From Lachnospiraceae bacterium (GTDB taxonomy: Bacteria > Bacillota > Clostridia > Lachnospirales > Lachnospiraceae), in contig JAGBHK010000017.1 of assembly GCA_017935565.1 (NCBI GenBank), positions 155,135-219,134 on the forward strand: DNA of 64,000 bases, written 5' to 3'. The notes beneath the pieces are model-generated. The model was given only the letters and a program-made list of their open reading frames with translations. It was not told the DNA's origin and searched no databases. Positions 25,079 to 33,331 of the stretch are shown in pieces. Position 1 is the first letter of the stretch. Each line of letters begins with the position of its first letter. The position numbers and the translations under genes are program-made.

Positions 25079-25149
25079 TACCTGCCAGGAAACTGGCAGG
25101 TATCCCCCGACGTTTTACAGGCTATTGCTTATGCAGTAGCCTGTTTTTT
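25079..25149 (+). ncRNA. Candidate small RNA with C-rich single-stranded seed
   Basis: Two hairpins in a 70-base stretch: a perfect 10-bp stem TACCTGCCAG / CTGGCAGGTA closed by a GAAA tetraloop (25079-25102), a single-stranded linker TCCCCCGACGTTTT, and an intrinsic terminator with stem ACAGGCTA-TGC / GCA-TAGCCTGT and six Ts (25117-25149). The layout recalls Firmicute small RNAs whose exposed UCCCC pairs with Shine-Dalgarno sequences. No promoter is certain upstream. It could also be just the terminator region of the kinase gene. Confidence 0.45.
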
Positions 25150-25178
25150 GTGCGAAACAATGAGTAGCGCCAGTAAGG

Positions 25179-25240
25179 AAGAAAAAATAATGATATTGAA
25201 AAGGTTGCTTGCAAGTTTTTCAATATCATTATTTTTTCTT
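25179..25240. repeat. Perfect 24-bp-arm inverted repeat
   Basis: Arms begin AAGAAAAAATAATGATATTG and end with AAAA at 25179-25202, mirrored at 25217-25240; the 14-base spacer holds TTGC-tt-GCAA, so the whole 62 bases form one nearly continuous stem. Confidence 0.85.
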
Positions 25241-25246
25241 GATTAT

Positions 25247-25413
25247 TGATGCGACGAATGTCGCATCAGGGATAGTGTTCGAGGAACACTATCCCTGGCG
25301 CGTAGAGGAAAAAGATGCTTGCAAGATTTTCTGTGTTCATGTACTTGGTTGCTCCCTGATGCGACGAATGTCACATCAGGGATAGTATTCGAAGAATGCT
25401 ATCCCTGGCGCGT
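25247..25413. repeat. Two copies of a 57-bp double-hairpin element
   Basis: Copies at 25247-25303 and 25357-25413. Each has a first hairpin GATGCGAC-gaat-GTCGCATC and a second AGGGATAGTGTTC...GAACACTATCCCT followed by GGCGCGT. In copy two the second stem has G to A on one side and C to T on the other, which keeps pairing. The bases between them (25304-25356) hold GATGCTTGCAAG and no gene. Confidence 0.75.
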
Positions 25414-25437
25414 GAAACTATGTATCGAACAGTTACC

Positions 25438-25771
25438 TTTTGGACCTTTTATAAAAAAGAGTGGACCAAAGTCCAAGAAAAGAGTAAAAAGGTCCAAAAG
25501 GTAGCCGAGGTGTAAAGGAAAAGAAAACTTTTGGACCTTTTTCAAAAAAGAGTGGACCAAAGTCCAAGAAAAGAGTAAAAAGGTCCAAAAGGTATACGAG
25601 GAGGAAAGGGGAAGAAAACTTTTGGACCTTTTATAAAAAAGAGTGGACCAAAGTCCAAGAAAAGTAGAAAAAGGTCCAAAAGGTAGCCAAGGTGTAAAGG
25701 AAAAGAAATCATTTGGACCTTTTTTAAAAAAGAGTGGACCAAAGTCCAAGGAAAGAGAAAAAAGGTCCAAA
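25438..25771. repeat. 91-bp tandem repeat, 3.7 copies
   Basis: Units begin at 25438, 25529, 25620 and 25711 with exact 91-base period. Each unit has outer inverted arms TTTTGGACCTTTT / AAAAAGGTCCAAAA and an inner TGGAC-caaa-GTCCA, with a variable purine-rich spacer (GGTAGCCGAGGTGTAAAGG and variants). The open frames on the minus strand through it are by-products of the repeat. It lies between the two-component system and mbl. Confidence 0.92.
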
Positions 25772-25911
25772 TGTCATGCCAGCCAGCAAAAATAATCAAG
25801 AAAAATAAATTATATTATTTCACCTCTAAAGTTTTCTGTGAAAAATGACGATAAATTTATCGAAATTGTACATAAAATTTTTAAAAAAAGTTCTTTCATA
25901 TTTTACCATTA

Positions 25912-25939
25912 TTGTATATAATGTAGATTGGTATATAAT
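25912..25939 (+). promoter_or_regulatory. Promoter upstream of mbl
   Basis: TTGTAT, 16-base spacer, TATAAT, about 90 bases before the mbl start. A second possible -10 (TATAAT at 25917) overlaps. The rest of 25772-26025 is AT-rich with no other element I can name. Confidence 0.45.
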
Positions 25940-26025
25940 TACTAATGCTATTTTAATCATGTGGTGATATTAGCCACATACAAATATAGATACAATAGGT
26001 TTTATAGAATGGAAGGAGAAATTTT

Positions 26026-27006
26026 ATGTTAGCAACAGATATCGGAATAGATTTGGGAACAGCCAGCATTTTGGTTTACATCAAAGGAAAGGGCGTAGTT
26101 TTAAAAGAGCCATCAGTAGTAGCTTTTGACAGAGATACTAATAAGATTAAGGCTATCGGCGAAGAAGCTAGACTTATGATTGGTAGAACACCTGGTAATA
26201 TTGTGGCAGTTAGACCACTTAGACAAGGTGTTATTTCTGACTATACAGTTACAGAAAAGATGGTTAAGCATTTCATTCATAAGGCTATTGGAAAGAGAAT
26301 CTTAAAGAAGCCAAGAATCAGCATTTGTGTACCAAGTGGTGCTACAGAAGTTGAGAAGAGAGCGGTTAAGGATGCAGGTTATCAGGCAGGTGCTAGAGAA
26401 GTATCTATTATTGAGGAACCTATTGCAGCAGCTATTGGAGCAGGTATTGATATTTCAAGACCATGCGGAAATATGATTGTTGATATAGGTGGTGGTACAA
26501 CTGATATCGCAGTTATTTCTCTTGGAGGAACTGTTGTAAGTGCATCTATTAAGATTGCCGGAGATGATTTTGATGAAGCTATCGTTAGATATATGAGAAA
26601 GAAACACAATCTTCTTATTGGTGAAAGAACAGCAGAAGAAATTAAGATTAAGATTGGTGCAGCTTTCCCTAGACCAGAAGTTGAAACTATGAATGTTAGA
26701 GGTAGAAACTTGGTAACAGGTCTTCCTAAAACTATTGAGGTAACATCTGAAGAAACAGAAGAGGCACTTAGAGAAACAACATCACAGATAGTAGAGGCAG
26801 TTCACAGCGTTCTTGAAAAGACTCCACCTGAACTTGCAGCAGATATTGCTGACAGAGGTATTGTACTTACAGGTGGCGGATGCTTGCTTCAGGGTCTTGA
26901 AGAACTTATTGAAGCTAAGACAGGAATTAATACTATGACAGCTGAAGATCCTATGACAGCAGTTGCTATAGGAACAGGTAAATACGTAGAACTCAATATG
27001 GACTAA
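26026..27006 (+). CDS. mbl: Rod shape-determining protein of the MreB/Mbl family
   Basis: 326 residues with actin-fold phosphate loops: DIGIDLGTASILVY (phosphate 1), IVDIGGGTTDIAVISLGG (phosphate 2), and LTGGGCLLQGLEE (adenosine loop). It polymerises on the inner membrane face and guides peptidoglycan synthesis in the cylinder wall. GGAAGGAG lies before the ATG. It lacks the mreC/mreD neighbours of mreB and instead precedes flgF-flgG downstream of spoIIID, which is the Bacillus mbl position, so I use that name. Confidence 0.92.
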   Translation: MLATDIGIDLGTASILVYIKGKGVVLKEPSVVAFDRDTNKIKAIGEEARLMIGRTPGNIVAVRPLRQGVISDYTVTEKMVKHFIHKAIGKRILKKPRISICVPSGATEVEKRAVKDAGYQAGAREVSIIEEPIAAAIGAGIDISRPCGNMIVDIGGGTTDIAVISLGGTVVSASIKIAGDDFDEAIVRYMRKKHNLLIGERTAEEIKIKIGAAFPRPEVETMNVRGRNLVTGLPKTIEVTSEETEEALRETTSQIVEAVHSVLEKTPPELAADIADRGIVLTGGGCLLQGLEELIEAKTGINTMTAEDPMTAVAIGTGKYVELNMD

Positions 27007-27037
27007 TCCCTACTAGGAAAGGTATAGGTAGCGAAAT

Positions 27038-27817
27038 ATGGTAAGAGGACTGTATACAGCCTATACTGGCATGGTTAATCAGCAAAAGAGACTCGATACT
27101 ATTACTAATAATCTTGCAAATGCATCAACAAATGCGTATAAAAGAGAAGGCGCGACAGCGAGAGCATTTGATGAAATGTTAGCAGTAAAGATTAATGACA
27201 GAACTACAGGGTATATTACTAAAGGCATTGGAAATATGAGTCTTGGTGTTAAGATTGGTGAAAATTATACTGATTACAGCCAGGGGGCATTCAGACAGAC
27301 TGAAAACACATATGATTTAGCACTTGAGGGAAATGGATTTTTCGCTATATCATTTACTAACAAAAGTGGAGTAGAATCCACAAAATATACCAGGGATGGT
27401 GAATTTACAATAGATGTAGACGGTTATTTGCGTACAAAAGATGGCGATTATGTATTGAATGATGCAGGCGGATTTATCAATGTACCAACAAATGCATCAA
27501 AGGTTGCGATTACAGCAGTCGGCGAGATATATGCGGACCAGCAGTATATTGACACTATACAGGTAGTTGATTTTGAAGATTACAATTACTTGAAAAAGTA
27601 TGGTGAAAATATGTATGAAACAGTTGAAGGTGCGACATTTGCAGATTCTTCGGCTATTATGCATCAGGGATATTTGGAAGCATCAAATATCAATGCAGTA
27701 ACGGAGATGGTTGAAATGATTACTATTACCAGAGCGTATGAGAGTAATCAGAAGGCATTGCAGTCAGCAGACGAGATGCTTTCAAAGGCTGTAAATGAAG
27801 TAGGTAAATTGGGATAA
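27038..27817 (+). CDS. flgF: Flagellar basal-body rod protein (FlgF/FlhO type)
   Basis: 259 residues. The N-terminal rod signature GLYTAYTGMVNQQKRLDTITNNLANASTNAYKRE (about 4-38), the central LALEGNGFFAI, and the C-terminal LEASNINAVTEMVEMITITRAYESNQKALQS are those of flagellar rod and hook family proteins. It builds the proximal/distal rod outside the membrane. 18 bases separate it from flgG; the pair follows mbl, as flhO-flhP do in Bacillus. Confidence 0.92.
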   Translation: MVRGLYTAYTGMVNQQKRLDTITNNLANASTNAYKREGATARAFDEMLAVKINDRTTGYITKGIGNMSLGVKIGENYTDYSQGAFRQTENTYDLALEGNGFFAISFTNKSGVESTKYTRDGEFTIDVDGYLRTKDGDYVLNDAGGFINVPTNASKVAITAVGEIYADQQYIDTIQVVDFEDYNYLKKYGENMYETVEGATFADSSAIMHQGYLEASNINAVTEMVEMITITRAYESNQKALQSADEMLSKAVNEVGKLG

Positions 27818-27835
27818 TAGAAAGGTCGTGACACT

Positions 27836-28654
27836 ATGATGAGAGCATTATGGACAGCGGCATCTGGTATGACTGCACAGCAGACTAATGTCGATGTTAT
27901 TGCAAATAATTTATCAAATGTAAATACAATTGGATATAAGAGTGAATCAGCACAGTTTAAGTCACTTTTATATCAAACAATACAGTCAAAGACAACTAGT
28001 GCAAATGGTGAAACAAAGCCAGTTGGTGCACAGGTTGGTTTAGGTGTAAGAAATTCATCAATTACATCAAAATTCACACAGGGCTCGCTTACAGACACAG
28101 GGCTTGATACAGATTTTGCGATTGATGGACAAGGCTTTTTCGCAGTTATGAACACTAATGGAGAGACAGTGTACACAAGAAACGGTTCGTTTAACTGGTC
28201 ACTTGGAAATAACGGCGGTGTAATGCTTTGTAGTTCGGAAGGATATCCTGTACTTGATACATACGGGATGGCTATTGAACTTTCAAATGAATATCACACA
28301 AGCAAACTTAGCATTGATGCAGATGGAAATGTTTGTTATCCAGATGAAAACAACAATCCACAGCCTATTGGTTATCAGATAGGTATTGTGCAGTTCCAGA
28401 ATCCGGGCGGTTTGGAGAGAAGTTCGGGAAGTACATTTAAGGTGACAAATGCATCGGGTGAAGCTTTGATGGAAGTTGATAACGACCATTTACAGAAGTC
28501 AAAGGTAAGACAGGGATATGTTGAAGCGTCAAATGTTCAGGTTGTTGATGAGATGGTAAATATGATTGTGGCACAGCGTGCTTATGAAATGAATTCAAAG
28601 GCAATTCAGGCAGCTGATGAAATGCTTGGTCAGGCAAATCAGCTTAAGCGTTAA
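27836..28654 (+). CDS. flgG: Flagellar distal rod protein FlgG (FlhP type)
   Basis: 272 residues. N-terminal ALWTAASGMTAQQTNVDVIANNLSNVNTIGYK, DFAIDGQGFFAV in the middle and VEASNVQVVDEMVNMIVAQRAYEMNSKAIQAADEML at the C-terminus are classic FlgG motifs. The protein forms the distal rod on which the hook assembles. The first codon could be the second ATG of the pair. It is followed 20 bases later by flgJ-like, so the three flagellar genes form one operon with mbl upstream. Confidence 0.95.
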   Translation: MMRALWTAASGMTAQQTNVDVIANNLSNVNTIGYKSESAQFKSLLYQTIQSKTTSANGETKPVGAQVGLGVRNSSITSKFTQGSLTDTGLDTDFAIDGQGFFAVMNTNGETVYTRNGSFNWSLGNNGGVMLCSSEGYPVLDTYGMAIELSNEYHTSKLSIDADGNVCYPDENNNPQPIGYQIGIVQFQNPGGLERSSGSTFKVTNASGEALMEVDNDHLQKSKVRQGYVEASNVQVVDEMVNMIVAQRAYEMNSKAIQAADEMLGQANQLKR

Positions 28655-28674
28655 TGATTTGAAAGGAGAGAGCT

Positions 28675-29028
28675 ATGGCGGTTTCATTGGATGGATTGTA
28701 TAGTGGATATGGTGATATCTACAGTAATAACAAAACAGATGCCAAGCTTGATGAGTTGAAAAATTCCATCAATAACACTAGTAAGACAAGTACTGAAGAA
28801 GAGTTGATGGATGTATGCAAGGAATTTGAAGCATATTTCATTGAACAGATGTATAAGTCAATGGATAAAATGGTTCCAAAGTCTGAGGAGTCTTCAAATC
28901 ATTATATGCAAATGTTTGGAGATACTCTTACACAGGAATATGCTAAAAATACTGCAGAACAGGGCGAAGGTCTTGGACTTGCCCAGATGCTTTTTGAGCA
29001 GATGAAGAGAAATTACGGCATTGATTAA
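28675..29028 (+). CDS. flgJ: Rod-binding protein, FlgJ N-terminal domain only
   Basis: 117 residues with the rod-binding domain CKEFEAYFIEQMYKSMDKMVP and QMFGDTLTQEYAKNTAEQGEGLGLAQMLFEQM. The C-terminal muramidase of proteobacterial FlgJ is absent, as usual in Firmicutes. It caps the growing rod during assembly. A strong terminator follows. Confidence 0.9.
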   Translation: MAVSLDGLYSGYGDIYSNNKTDAKLDELKNSINNTSKTSTEEELMDVCKEFEAYFIEQMYKSMDKMVPKSEESSNHYMQMFGDTLTQEYAKNTAEQGEGLGLAQMLFEQMKRNYGID

Positions 29029-29042
29029 AATTAAATACTAGG

Positions 29043-29079
29043 GGCAGACTTCCTTGGTGGAAGTCTGCCTTGTGTTTTT
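29043..29079 (+). terminator. Terminator after the mbl-flgFG-flgJ operon
   Basis: Stem GGCAGACTTCC / GGAAGTCTGCC, loop TTGGT, then TTGTGTTTTT. Confidence 0.88.
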
Positions 29080-29091
29080 AGGAAGGTAAGT

Positions 29092-31302
29092 ATGGTTAAA
29101 ATAGAAGGTTATGTAGAAAGAATTGTATATAGAAATGAAGACAATGGCTACACGGTTATGACGGTTGTTGAAGACAACGAGGAATATACTTGTGTAGGCA
29201 CTATTCAGCTTGTCAATGAAGGGGAATACATTGAAATTGAAGGAGATATGACTACTCATGCATCGTACGGTGAGCAGGTAAATATTTCTTCGTATGCCAT
29301 AAAGGTACCTGAAGATGAGATTGCTATAATTAGGTATCTTGGCTCTGGTGCGATTAAGGGTATTGGGCCAAAAATGGCAGACAGAATAGTAAATAAATTC
29401 GGGAAAGATACATTTAGAATAATTGAAGAAGAACCAGAAAGATTGTCGGAGATTAAAGGCATTAGTACTAGAATGGCTATTGAAATAGCGTCGCAGTTGG
29501 AAGCAAAAAGGGATATGAGAAAGACCTTGATTTTCCTGCAACAATTTGGAATTTCACTCAATCTGGCTATTAAAATTTACAATAAATATGGTCTTGATAC
29601 ATTTACTATTGTTAAGACAAATCCTTATAAATTGGCTGAGGATATTAATGGAATAGGTTTTAAAATTGCTGATGAAATTGGACAGAAGGCTGGAATTGAC
29701 AAGAATTCGGATTTTAGAATAAAGAGTTGTATATTGTATGTTTTGTCGCAGTCTGCGGTGGGTGGACATGCATATTTGCCCAAGGATGAACTTATAGAAT
29801 ATGCCAGCAATATGCTAGAAACCACTATTGAGGATATTGAAAAATACCTTGTAGACTTGGTATTTGAGAAGAAATTAGTGGTAAAAAATAAAGAAAATGT
29901 ATATGCGGCGAATTTTTATTATACGGAACTTGGCATTGCTAAAATGCTTGTGGATTTAAATATTTCGGAAAAGATAGATGAAGAAAAACTTTTGAAAAAA
30001 CTTGAAAGTATCGAAAAGAAAACAAATACTGAACTTGACAAGATGCAAAGGGATGCGGTTATTACATCAATGAAAAATGGAATTTCCATAATCACAGGTG
30101 GTCCTGGTACCGGTAAAACTACAACTATCAATACATTGATTAAAATGTTTGAAAGTGAAGGTCTTGAGATTCTTCTTGCAGCGCCTACAGGGCGTGCGGC
30201 TAAGCGTATGTCGGAGGCTACAGGCTTTACGGCACAGACCATACATAGACTACTTGAACTTAATGGTTCACCTGATGGCGGAATTATGAATTTCGAGAGA
30301 AATGAGTCGAATCCATTGGAGGCGGATGTAATCATTATTGATGAGATGTCAATGGTTGATATGTTTTTGATGAATGCACTTTTAAAGGCTATTACTGTCG
30401 GAACTAGACTTGTGCTTGTGGGTGATGTTGACCAGTTACCTAGTGTTGGTGCTGGAAATGTTCTTAGAGATATCATTAAGTCTGAAAAGTTTAATGTTGT
30501 AATGCTTACAACGATATTTAGACAGGAAGACCAGAGTAGCATTGTTATAAATGCCCATAAAATCAATAACGGCGAGCAAATTATGCTTGATAATAAAAGT
30601 AAGGATTTTTTGTATGTTAGAAAGCAAAATACAAATGATGTTATCGAGGCTACAGTTAAACTTGTTAAAGATAAATTGCCTGAATATGTAGGTTGCGATA
30701 TGGCAGAAGTGCAGGTTTTGACACCAATGCGAAAAGGCGTTTTGGGTGTTGAAAATCTTAATATCGTATTACAAAAATATTTGAATCCGCCATCACCTTC
30801 GAAAAATGAAAGAGAGATGGCTGGTGGAATATTTAGAGAAGGCGATAAGGTTATGCAGATTAAGAATAATTACCAATTGGAATGGGAAATCAAGGGACTT
30901 CACGGTATTGCGGTGGAAAAAGGTCTCGGTGTATTTAATGGCGATATGGGACGCATTAAACTTGTAAATACTTACGCAGAATACTTGGAAGTCGAGTTTG
31001 ATGACGGAAAATGCGTTATGTATCCATTTAATCAGTTGGATGAATTGGAACTTGCTTATGCAGCAACTATTCATAAATCACAGGGTAGTGAGTATCCAGC
31101 TATTGTATTTCCTGTTCTTACAGGTCCAGCGGTTCTTATGAACAGAAACCTATTATATACTTGCGTAACTAGAGCCAAAAAATGTGTAACTATAGTGGGA
31201 ATGTCAACAACGGTTCAAAATATGATTAGTAACTGCAATGAGCAGAAGCGATATTCTGGACTTGCGGACAGAATTATTGAGATGTATTGTGAGGAAGTGT
31301 AG
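29092..31302 (+). CDS. recD2: ATP-dependent RecD2-like DNA helicase
   Basis: 736 residues. The N-terminal OB-like segment and helix-hairpin-helix-like repeats (GSGAIKGIGPKMADRIV, EIKGISTRMA) distinguish RecD2 from RecD. The helicase core (about 330-720) has Walker A ITGGPGTGKTTT, DEMSMVD (Walker B), GDVDQLPSVGAGNVL and the C-terminal THKSQGSE-type motif as IHKSQGSEYPA. It unwinds DNA 5-prime to 3-prime in repair, without RecBC partners nearby. GGAAGG precedes the ATG. comF starts three bases after its stop. Confidence 0.95.
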   Translation: MVKIEGYVERIVYRNEDNGYTVMTVVEDNEEYTCVGTIQLVNEGEYIEIEGDMTTHASYGEQVNISSYAIKVPEDEIAIIRYLGSGAIKGIGPKMADRIVNKFGKDTFRIIEEEPERLSEIKGISTRMAIEIASQLEAKRDMRKTLIFLQQFGISLNLAIKIYNKYGLDTFTIVKTNPYKLAEDINGIGFKIADEIGQKAGIDKNSDFRIKSCILYVLSQSAVGGHAYLPKDELIEYASNMLETTIEDIEKYLVDLVFEKKLVVKNKENVYAANFYYTELGIAKMLVDLNISEKIDEEKLLKKLESIEKKTNTELDKMQRDAVITSMKNGISIITGGPGTGKTTTINTLIKMFESEGLEILLAAPTGRAAKRMSEATGFTAQTIHRLLELNGSPDGGIMNFERNESNPLEADVIIIDEMSMVDMFLMNALLKAITVGTRLVLVGDVDQLPSVGAGNVLRDIIKSEKFNVVMLTTIFRQEDQSSIVINAHKINNGEQIMLDNKSKDFLYVRKQNTNDVIEATVKLVKDKLPEYVGCDMAEVQVLTPMRKGVLGVENLNIVLQKYLNPPSPSKNEREMAGGIFREGDKVMQIKNNYQLEWEIKGLHGIAVEKGLGVFNGDMGRIKLVNTYAEYLEVEFDDGKCVMYPFNQLDELELAYAATIHKSQGSEYPAIVFPVLTGPAVLMNRNLLYTCVTRAKKCVTIVGMSTTVQNMISNCNEQKRYSGLADRIIEMYCEEV

Positions 31303-31304
31303 GA

Positions 31305-32009
31305 TTGCTAGAGAGGTTAGTGAGCATTTTGTATCCAAATGTTTGTCCAATTTGTGGAAAAACATTGAAAATAAAGGAGTTGCTGTGTAAATCTTGTGAT
31401 AAACAACTTGAGTATATAAAGGAACCTATATGCAAGAAATGTGGTAAACAATTGGAGATTGATGAGCAAGAGTATTGCGGTGACTGCAAAAAATATATGC
31501 ATGTATACGACAGTGGACTTGGAATTTTTGCATACACGGATGACATAAAAAAATGTATATATGATTTTAAGTACAATGATATGAAAATTTATGCTAAATT
31601 TTTTGGCGCAAAGATGGCCGAACGTAGTGTGGATTATATAAAACACTGGGATGCTGACGTGATTATCCCTGTTCCTGTATCGAAGGAAAAATATGTGAAA
31701 CGTGGATATAATCAAGCGGAGCTTATTGCAAAGGAATTGTCGAAACAATGCGGTGTTCCTATGGATAACAAGGTTTTATATAGGAAGAAAAATACTAAAC
31801 CTCAAAAGGAAATGAAAAGAGAGGCTAGAAAGAAAAATCTCGAAAAGGCTTTCATTATAAGTCGAAATGTAGTAAAATATAAGAAAGTAATTTTAGTGGA
31901 TGATATTTATACAACCGGTAGCACTATTGATGAGTGCGCGCTAGCATTGAAGGAAGCAGGAGTATCGAAAGTATACTTTTTAAGTTTATCCATTGGTGCG
32001 GGTGTTTAG
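31305..32009 (+). CDS. comF: ComF family phosphoribosyltransferase-like protein
   Basis: 234 residues. An N-terminal zinc-ribbon region with paired cysteines (CPICGK, CKSC, CKKCG, CGDCKK) precedes a PRTase domain with the signature VILVDDIYTTGSTIDECA. In Bacillus ComFC acts in competence; in many Clostridia the role is unclear. The TTG start at 31305 uses GAGGAA within the end of recD2. It lies directly upstream of yvyF, as in Bacillus comF-yvyF-flgM. Confidence 0.92.
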   Translation: MLERLVSILYPNVCPICGKTLKIKELLCKSCDKQLEYIKEPICKKCGKQLEIDEQEYCGDCKKYMHVYDSGLGIFAYTDDIKKCIYDFKYNDMKIYAKFFGAKMAERSVDYIKHWDADVIIPVPVSKEKYVKRGYNQAELIAKELSKQCGVPMDNKVLYRKKNTKPQKEMKREARKKNLEKAFIISRNVVKYKKVILVDDIYTTGSTIDECALALKEAGVSKVYFLSLSIGAGV

Positions 32010-32041
32010 TACCGAGTACAAGATATAGGAGGAATTGTATA

Positions 32042-32455
32042 ATGGAAGTAAAGAGTTGTAGAAATTGCAGAAGGTTATTTAACTATATTTCAGGCCCACG
32101 TCTTTGCCAGGAATGTAAGGAAGAACTTGAAAAGAAATTTTCTGAAGTAAAAAAGTTTATTGAAGAGCATAAGAATGCTACGGTTAATCAAGTTTCAGAA
32201 GAGATGGAAGTTTCTGTTGGGCAGATTAATCAGTGGATTAGAGAAGAAAGATTGTCGTTCTCTGAAGAGTCGGGAGTTCTTTTGCAGTGTGAGAAGTGTG
32301 CTGCGAAGATTAGAACAGGTCGTTACTGTGATGCGTGTAAAGTTGCATTTACAAGAGAATTAAGTAATGTCTATAAGAGAGATATGGCTAATATTTCGAG
32401 AGCTAATGAGAAGAAAAGTGAAGAGGATAAGATGAGATTCCTTGGAAGGAAGTAG
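32042..32455 (+). CDS. yvyF: YvyF-like flagellar operon protein
   Basis: 137 residues. Two paired-cysteine knuckles, CRNCRRLF...CQEC at the start and CEKCAAKIRTGRYCDAC later, flank a helix-turn-helix-like middle (NQVSEEMEVSVGQINQWIREERL). The family sits next to flgM in Firmicutes and may bind nucleic acid; its exact job is not settled. GGAGG precedes the ATG at 32042. The next gene starts right at its stop. Confidence 0.85.
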   Translation: MEVKSCRNCRRLFNYISGPRLCQECKEELEKKFSEVKKFIEEHKNATVNQVSEEMEVSVGQINQWIREERLSFSEESGVLLQCEKCAAKIRTGRYCDACKVAFTRELSNVYKRDMANISRANEKKSEEDKMRFLGRK

Positions 32456-32929
32456 ATGGTTGGGAATAAAATTAATAAGATTATAATTTGGATATCTATA
32501 TTGCTAGTTATATTAGCTATACTGTATTTCATCTTTTTATCAAAATTCACATTGTATCGTCGTTTGCATTTTGATATACCAAAAGATGTGGATGTAGTAG
32601 AAATTGATAGGAATATTAATGTTAAGACATTGTTTAGAATTGAGAATGAGAATTTATCATTAAAGTTTGAGTTAAATGATGAAGAAACAGAAAAATTCAT
32701 AAAACAACTGGAGGATGAAGGGTATTATACATATTCGTCAGCAACTAAGAAAGTGCCACATCCGGAAAATACAGTAGATGGTTGGGATTTGGATTATGAC
32801 AAATTAGAAACATTATATACTAAAGATTTTACTAGAAATAAAATATTTGTTTCCAGATGCCATGTGCGTGTGTTTGTAACGGAAAGTGTAGATGGTGTGA
32901 GACAGATTTACGTTGACTATACTGGTTAA
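32456..32929 (+). CDS. Membrane-anchored hypothetical protein
   Basis: 157 residues: one N-terminal membrane helix (about 8-30), then an extracytoplasmic domain of about 125 residues with mixed charge and aromatic residues (HPENTVDGWDLDYDKLE). No known motif. The ATG follows the yvyF stop without a gap, with GGAAGGAAG as ribosome site, so the two are coupled. A terminator follows at once. Confidence 0.75.
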   Translation: MVGNKINKIIIWISILLVILAILYFIFLSKFTLYRRLHFDIPKDVDVVEIDRNINVKTLFRIENENLSLKFELNDEETEKFIKQLEDEGYYTYSSATKKVPHPENTVDGWDLDYDKLETLYTKDFTRNKIFVSRCHVRVFVTESVDGVRQIYVDYTG

Positions 32930-32932
32930 AAT

Positions 32933-32974
32933 AAAATGATAAGCAGAATGGAAAATTTTGCTTATCATTTTTTT
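32933..32974 (+). terminator. Terminator before flgM
   Basis: Stem AAAATGATAAGCA / TGCTTATCATTTT, then a T-run. Confidence 0.85.
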
Positions 32975-32985
32975 ATTTTGCCTAT

Positions 32986-33011
32986 TAAGTATTTAGGAAA
33001 TCTTCCGATAA
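32986..33011 (+). promoter_or_regulatory. Sigma-28 (SigD) promoter of flgM
   Basis: TAAG, 15-base spacer, CCGATAA, matching the flagellar sigma pattern TAAA-N15-CCGATAT with one change. FlgM would thus be made late, as in other flagellar systems. Confidence 0.7.
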
Positions 33012-33045
33012 ATTATATGTAAAAATAAAAAAGGAGGCGTTCATT

Positions 33046-33318
33046 ATGCGTATAGATGCTTACAATCAGATTTCACAGGTATACGGTGTTAATGGCAAGA
33101 TGAAGACAAACGCTACATCTAAAGCATACAACACAGACAAAGTTGAGATTTCAAGCTTCGGTAAGGAATTACAGATAGCAAAGAAAGCAGTTGCAGAAAG
33201 TGAAGACGTTCGCTCAGAAAGAGTTGCAGAATTAAAGAGCAAATTTGATAATAACACATATCAGTTTGACGCTAGTGATTTTGCAGATATGTTAATCAGA
33301 AAGTATCAGGAGATTTAA
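33046..33318 (+). CDS. flgM: Anti-sigma-28 factor FlgM
   Basis: 90 residues, short and mostly unfolded N-terminus (YNQISQVYGVNG...TDKVEISSFGKELQIAKKAV) and a C-terminal sigma-binding helix region (RVAELKSKFDNNTYQFDASDFADMLIRKY). It holds the flagellar sigma factor inactive until the hook is finished and FlgM is exported. AAAGGAGG precedes the ATG. flgN starts 13 bases after its stop. No sigma-28 gene is in the window. Confidence 0.93.
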   Translation: MRIDAYNQISQVYGVNGKMKTNATSKAYNTDKVEISSFGKELQIAKKAVAESEDVRSERVAELKSKFDNNTYQFDASDFADMLIRKYQEI

Positions 33319-33331
33319 GGAGAGTACCAAA

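Noticed and set aside
25438-25771. CRISPR array
   Set aside because: Units are 91 bp with no conserved repeat/unique spacer pattern and no cas genes are present.
25399-25799. Long open frames on the minus strand (123 and 85 codons)
   Set aside because: They run through the 91-bp tandem repeat and encode a repeated FGPLFFIKGPK-type sequence with no ribosome site; a by-product of the repeat.
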